Source: an uncultured Bacteroidales bacterium (GTDB lineage Bacteria > Bacteroidota > Bacteroidia > Bacteroidales > Tenuifilaceae). From it: a stretch of DNA of 44,321 nt. The notes beneath the pieces were generated by a model. That model was given only the letters and a program-made list of their open reading frames with translations, was not told where the DNA came from and ran no database searches. Shown in pieces: positions 42,229 through 44,321 of this stretch. The position numbers and the translations under genes are program-made. The stretch spans positions 1 to 44,321 of the forward strand of contig CALBBQ010000021.1 in NCBI GenBank assembly GCA_937926785.1, given 5' to 3'. Every line of letters begins with the position of its first letter. Positions within the stretch are counted from its first letter, which is position 1.

Positions 42229-43668
42229 ATGAACAGGCTGCTCCTATCTCACACACTTAAAACTTTTACCATCTCAGTAATCCTTATTTTATGGGGGTGT
42301 AGGGAGCAAAACTCCCTGCCAGAAGTAAGGACTATCGGCGTAAGCAACATTAGTAGCAACTCTGCGATTAGTGGCGGTAAAGTTCTTTCTTCAGAATCGA
42401 TAATTACAACCCTAGGTGTATGCTGGAATACCACAGGCAACCCAACAATAAATGACTATCGCACCATCGATGGGAGCGGATTACCCGAATTTACGAGCCA
42501 GGTAAAAGGACTCCAATCTGGAACAACCTACTATATCAGAGCCTACGCCATTAGTGCCGAAGGAACTGCATACGGTAACACAATTGTGTTCAAGACTTTA
42601 AATGCATTACCCATTCTTTCTGATATCGCTTTCTTAAGCATAAACGAAAACAAACTTCAATGCCAAGCCACCGTTATCTCTGATGGTGGCACACCAATCG
42701 CCTCACGAGGTTTCTGCTGGAGCAAAAATCCCAACCCCACCATTGCCGATAGTAAAATTGCACTTACGGGGAGTACCGGCACATTCTCAGCAATAATAGA
42801 GAATCTTGAAATCAATGCAAAATACTATATCAGGGCATTCACAGCTAGCATAGCTGGGGTAAGCTATAGTCCGGAACGAACGTTTACAACCTCGTCGAGC
42901 AATCCGGTTCTAATCGATAACGACCATTTGCTTCTAGGAAACCCCAGCGGTGCTATCAATAACATTATTAGTGCCGAAAACTACCTTATGGTAAAACCTC
43001 AGTACGCACTTTCGTACAGTAATTCAAAGCTTACAGCCAACTGGGTGGCATGGCACTTGAACTCCAGCTGGCTGGGAAGCGTATCGCGACAGGATGATTT
43101 CCGAGCCGATGAGAACTTACCAGCCTCTTGGTACCGGGTCAAAGCAACCGATTTCTACTACTCCACATACGGATTCGACCGTGGGCATATGTGCCCGAGT
43201 GCCGACCGCACCGCAACCGTTACCGACAACTCGGCCACCTTCCTGATGACCAACATGGTACCCCAAGCACCCAATAACAACCAGATTGTGTGGGAGGATC
43301 TTGAGAGCTACTGTCGCGATTTAGCAAAGAAAGGTTCTGAACTATACATCATCAGCGGCCCTGCCGGCGAGGGGGGCACAAGCGCCAAGGGTACCTTTAC
43401 CATACTAAAATCGGGGGTGGTTGTTCCTAAATACGTATGGAAAATTGCGCTGGTACTGCCAAATGGCAACGACGATATTAGCAGGATCACGGCATCAACC
43501 CGGGTTATTGCCGTGGTTATACCCAACAACCAGGAATGTTCAAAGTACCCGTGGACATACTACCGCGTAAGCGTTGACTCCATAGAGAACCTGACTGGTT
43601 ACGATTTTTTCAAAAACATTCCAAAAGATATACAGGATGCCATTGAGGCAAGGGTGGATAACCTTTAG
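42229..43668 (+). CDS. DNA/RNA non-specific endonuclease (NucA/EndA-like) lipoprotein with two FN3-like domains
   Basis: 479 residues. The signal peptide ends in a lipobox (ILWGC), so it is a lipoprotein, probably surface or periplasmic. Two FN3-like modules follow at about 32-125 and 130-225, each with the Bacteroidota pattern G.CW....NPT.....(G)...F...(I)..L....YYIRA(F/Y)A. The C-terminal ~240 residues are the beta-beta-alpha-metal nuclease domain, with Asp317-Arg-Gly-His320 in FDRGHMCPSADR and the downstream metal Asn segment NMVPQAPNNNQ. It should cut DNA and RNA for nucleotide scavenging or extracellular DNA degradation; this is inferred. It has its own promoter and is the last intact gene of the window. 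Confidence 0.92.
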   Translation: MNRLLLSHTLKTFTISVILILWGCREQNSLPEVRTIGVSNISSNSAISGGKVLSSESIITTLGVCWNTTGNPTINDYRTIDGSGLPEFTSQVKGLQSGTTYYIRAYAISAEGTAYGNTIVFKTLNALPILSDIAFLSINENKLQCQATVISDGGTPIASRGFCWSKNPNPTIADSKIALTGSTGTFSAIIENLEINAKYYIRAFTASIAGVSYSPERTFTTSSSNPVLIDNDHLLLGNPSGAINNIISAENYLMVKPQYALSYSNSKLTANWVAWHLNSSWLGSVSRQDDFRADENLPASWYRVKATDFYYSTYGFDRGHMCPSADRTATVTDNSATFLMTNMVPQAPNNNQIVWEDLESYCRDLAKKGSELYIISGPAGEGGTSAKGTFTILKSGVVVPKYVWKIALVLPNGNDDISRITASTRVIAVVIPNNQECSKYPWTYYRVSVDSIENLTGYDFFKNIPKDIQDAIEARVDNL

Positions 43669-43707
43669 CGCGACATAGACCAGTTTATAGATCAGAAATA
43701 ATTTTCC

Positions 43708-44132
43708 TTCCGTATTCCTCTTTGTTCTCTGTGGTTTAAACTTTTTTTTTCACCACAGAGGGCACGGAGGGGCACAGAGGGTTTGATTCTCATTTTTCTC
43801 CGTGTTCCTCTGTGTTCTCTGTGGTTTAAACTTTTTTTCTCACCACAGAGGGCACGGAGGGGCACAGAGTATTTTATTCTTCTTTCTCTCTGTGTATCTC
43901 TGTGTTCTCCGTGGTGAGTTTATTTTCTCACCACAGAGGGCACGGAGAGGCACAGAGGGGTTTTTATATCTTTTCTCCGTGTTTCTCTGTGTTCTCTGTG
44001 GTTAATATATTTCTCACCACAGAGGGCACGGAGATACACAGAGGGTTTGATTCTCATTTTTCTCCGTGTTCCTCTGCGTTCTCTGTGGTTAAACTTTTTC
44101 TCACCACAGAGGGCACGGAGATACACAGAGGG
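43708..44132. repeat. Five tandem ~87-bp hairpin repeats plus a leading half-unit
   Basis: The element beginning CACCACAGAGGGCACGGAG occurs at 43751, 43841, 43929, 44015 and 44102 (spacings 90, 88, 86 and 87). Each unit joins an arm of the type CCACAGAGGGCACGGAGGGG to an opposite arm of the type CTCCGTGTTCCTCTGTGTTC, separated by a variable T-rich spacer. The arms are near-complementary over about 27 nt once G-U pairs are allowed. A lone right half-unit lies at 43708-43740, and the last unit has only its left arm. Short overlapping ORFs rich in HHRGHGGAQ or LCVLCG-like peptides are artefacts of the repeat. It fills most of the 653 nt after the nuclease gene and is not a CRISPR array. Confidence 0.9.
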
Positions 44133-44320
44133 TTATTTCCCTTCAATTATTTTTATCTCCTCCTCCGTGAGCTCATACAGCCGGTATACCATATGGTCTA
44201 TTTTGGGTATAGAATTGGTCCCTAATATTTTTAGCAATTAGTAGAAACACACAACGCGTCATAATGCTCTTTATCTTTTTCATTTATTGTTTCGAGAATA
44301 CATTCAACACAAATTTCCAC
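44133..44320 (-). pseudogene. Broken C-terminal tail of a restriction/DNA methylase-like gene (window edge)
   Basis: On the minus strand the frame ending at TAA 44133-44135 encodes KIDHMVYRLYELTEEEIKIIEGK. The pattern ID.LVY.LY.LTEEEI.IVE is the common last segment of type IIG restriction-modification and TaqI-like methylase proteins, recalled from the family rather than searched. This frame is closed by a stop at 44238-44240, after only 34 codons. A second minus frame (44231-44320) is open to the window edge and carries ILETINEKDKE before its own stop, suggesting a frameshift or decay. The gene, if real, continues beyond the window. The repeat array abuts its stop codon. Confidence 0.45.
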
Positions 44321-44321
44321 C

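Noticed and set aside
43741..44132. CRISPR array
   Set aside because: The repeat is ~87 bp with near-palindromic arms and T-rich spacers that are similar to each other, not 24-40-bp repeats with unique spacers. No cas genes are in the window.
43802..44241. Several short ORFs on both strands with HHRGHGEAQ or LCVLCG-type peptides
   Set aside because: They arise from the tandem hairpin repeat and recur in several frames, as seen with this type of repeat in other genomes. They have no start context or family features.
1..44321. tRNA, rRNA, transposase or integrase genes
   Set aside because: No cloverleaf-like sequence, rRNA segment or transposase/integrase motif was recognised by reading. A tRNAscan and IS search would be decisive.

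Overview
The window comes from a chromosome of a Bacteroidota bacterium, most likely an anaerobic or fermentative member of the Bacteroidales. Evidence: many starts are preceded by the Bacteroidota -7 element TAnnTTTG(C), often with a bare -33 TTTG; the primary sigma factor is the short Bacteroidota form; a subtilase carries a type IX secretion C-terminal signal; there are TPR- and propeller-type sensor kinases and FN3-like lipoprotein domains; and pyruvate:ferredoxin oxidoreductase and aspartase suit anaerobic metabolism. Genus and species cannot be fixed from the sequence alone. No rRNA, tRNA, CRISPR array or complete insertion sequence was seen.

Layout. 1-9.6 kb: a MORN-like exported protein, a T9SS-type subtilase, xseA, two related TPR histidine kinases and xseB, so the two exonuclease VII subunit genes are split by the kinase pair. 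9.6-13.7 kb: a class III adenylate cyclase with a degenerate receiver and a PAS domain, cytidine deaminase, and an aspartase fused to an N-terminal cyclic-nucleotide-binding-like domain. 13.8-17.4 kb: a trypsin-fold protein lacking the catalytic His and a tiny membrane protein, divergent from a NACHT/STAND-like NTPase. 17.4-25 kb: GlcNAc-type kinase and peptide-binding lipoprotein, a C-poor small-RNA candidate, a conserved hypothetical, a Crp/Fnr regulator with a palindrome at its start, a glycosyltransferase, rpoD, rpe and a trpG/pabA-type amidotransferase. 25-26.5 kb: an AT-rich stretch with a chemoreceptor that has no periplasmic sensor domain.

26.6-33.9 kb is the highlight. A promoter is followed by two consecutive short ORFs that encode almost pure Phe/Tyr runs (8 of 9 residues, then 10 in a row), each followed by a GC-rich hairpin, and then by a compact, mostly overlapping operon: tyrA, DAHP synthase-chorismate mutase, aroB, aroD, aroE, aroA, aroC. 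This looks like tandem ribosome-mediated transcription attenuation controlling nearly the whole shikimate pathway plus the tyrosine branch. A competing antiterminator pairing can be drawn by eye for each unit, clear in the first and weaker in the second.

33.9-44.3 kb: a lysine-forming saccharopine dehydrogenase-like enzyme (minus strand), a large pyruvate:ferredoxin oxidoreductase with its own promoter and terminator, a propeller/Y_Y_Y/LytS-type sensor kinase, a lipoprotein DNA/RNA non-specific endonuclease, five tandem ~87-bp hairpin repeats, and at the right edge the broken tail of what looks like a restriction/methylase gene.
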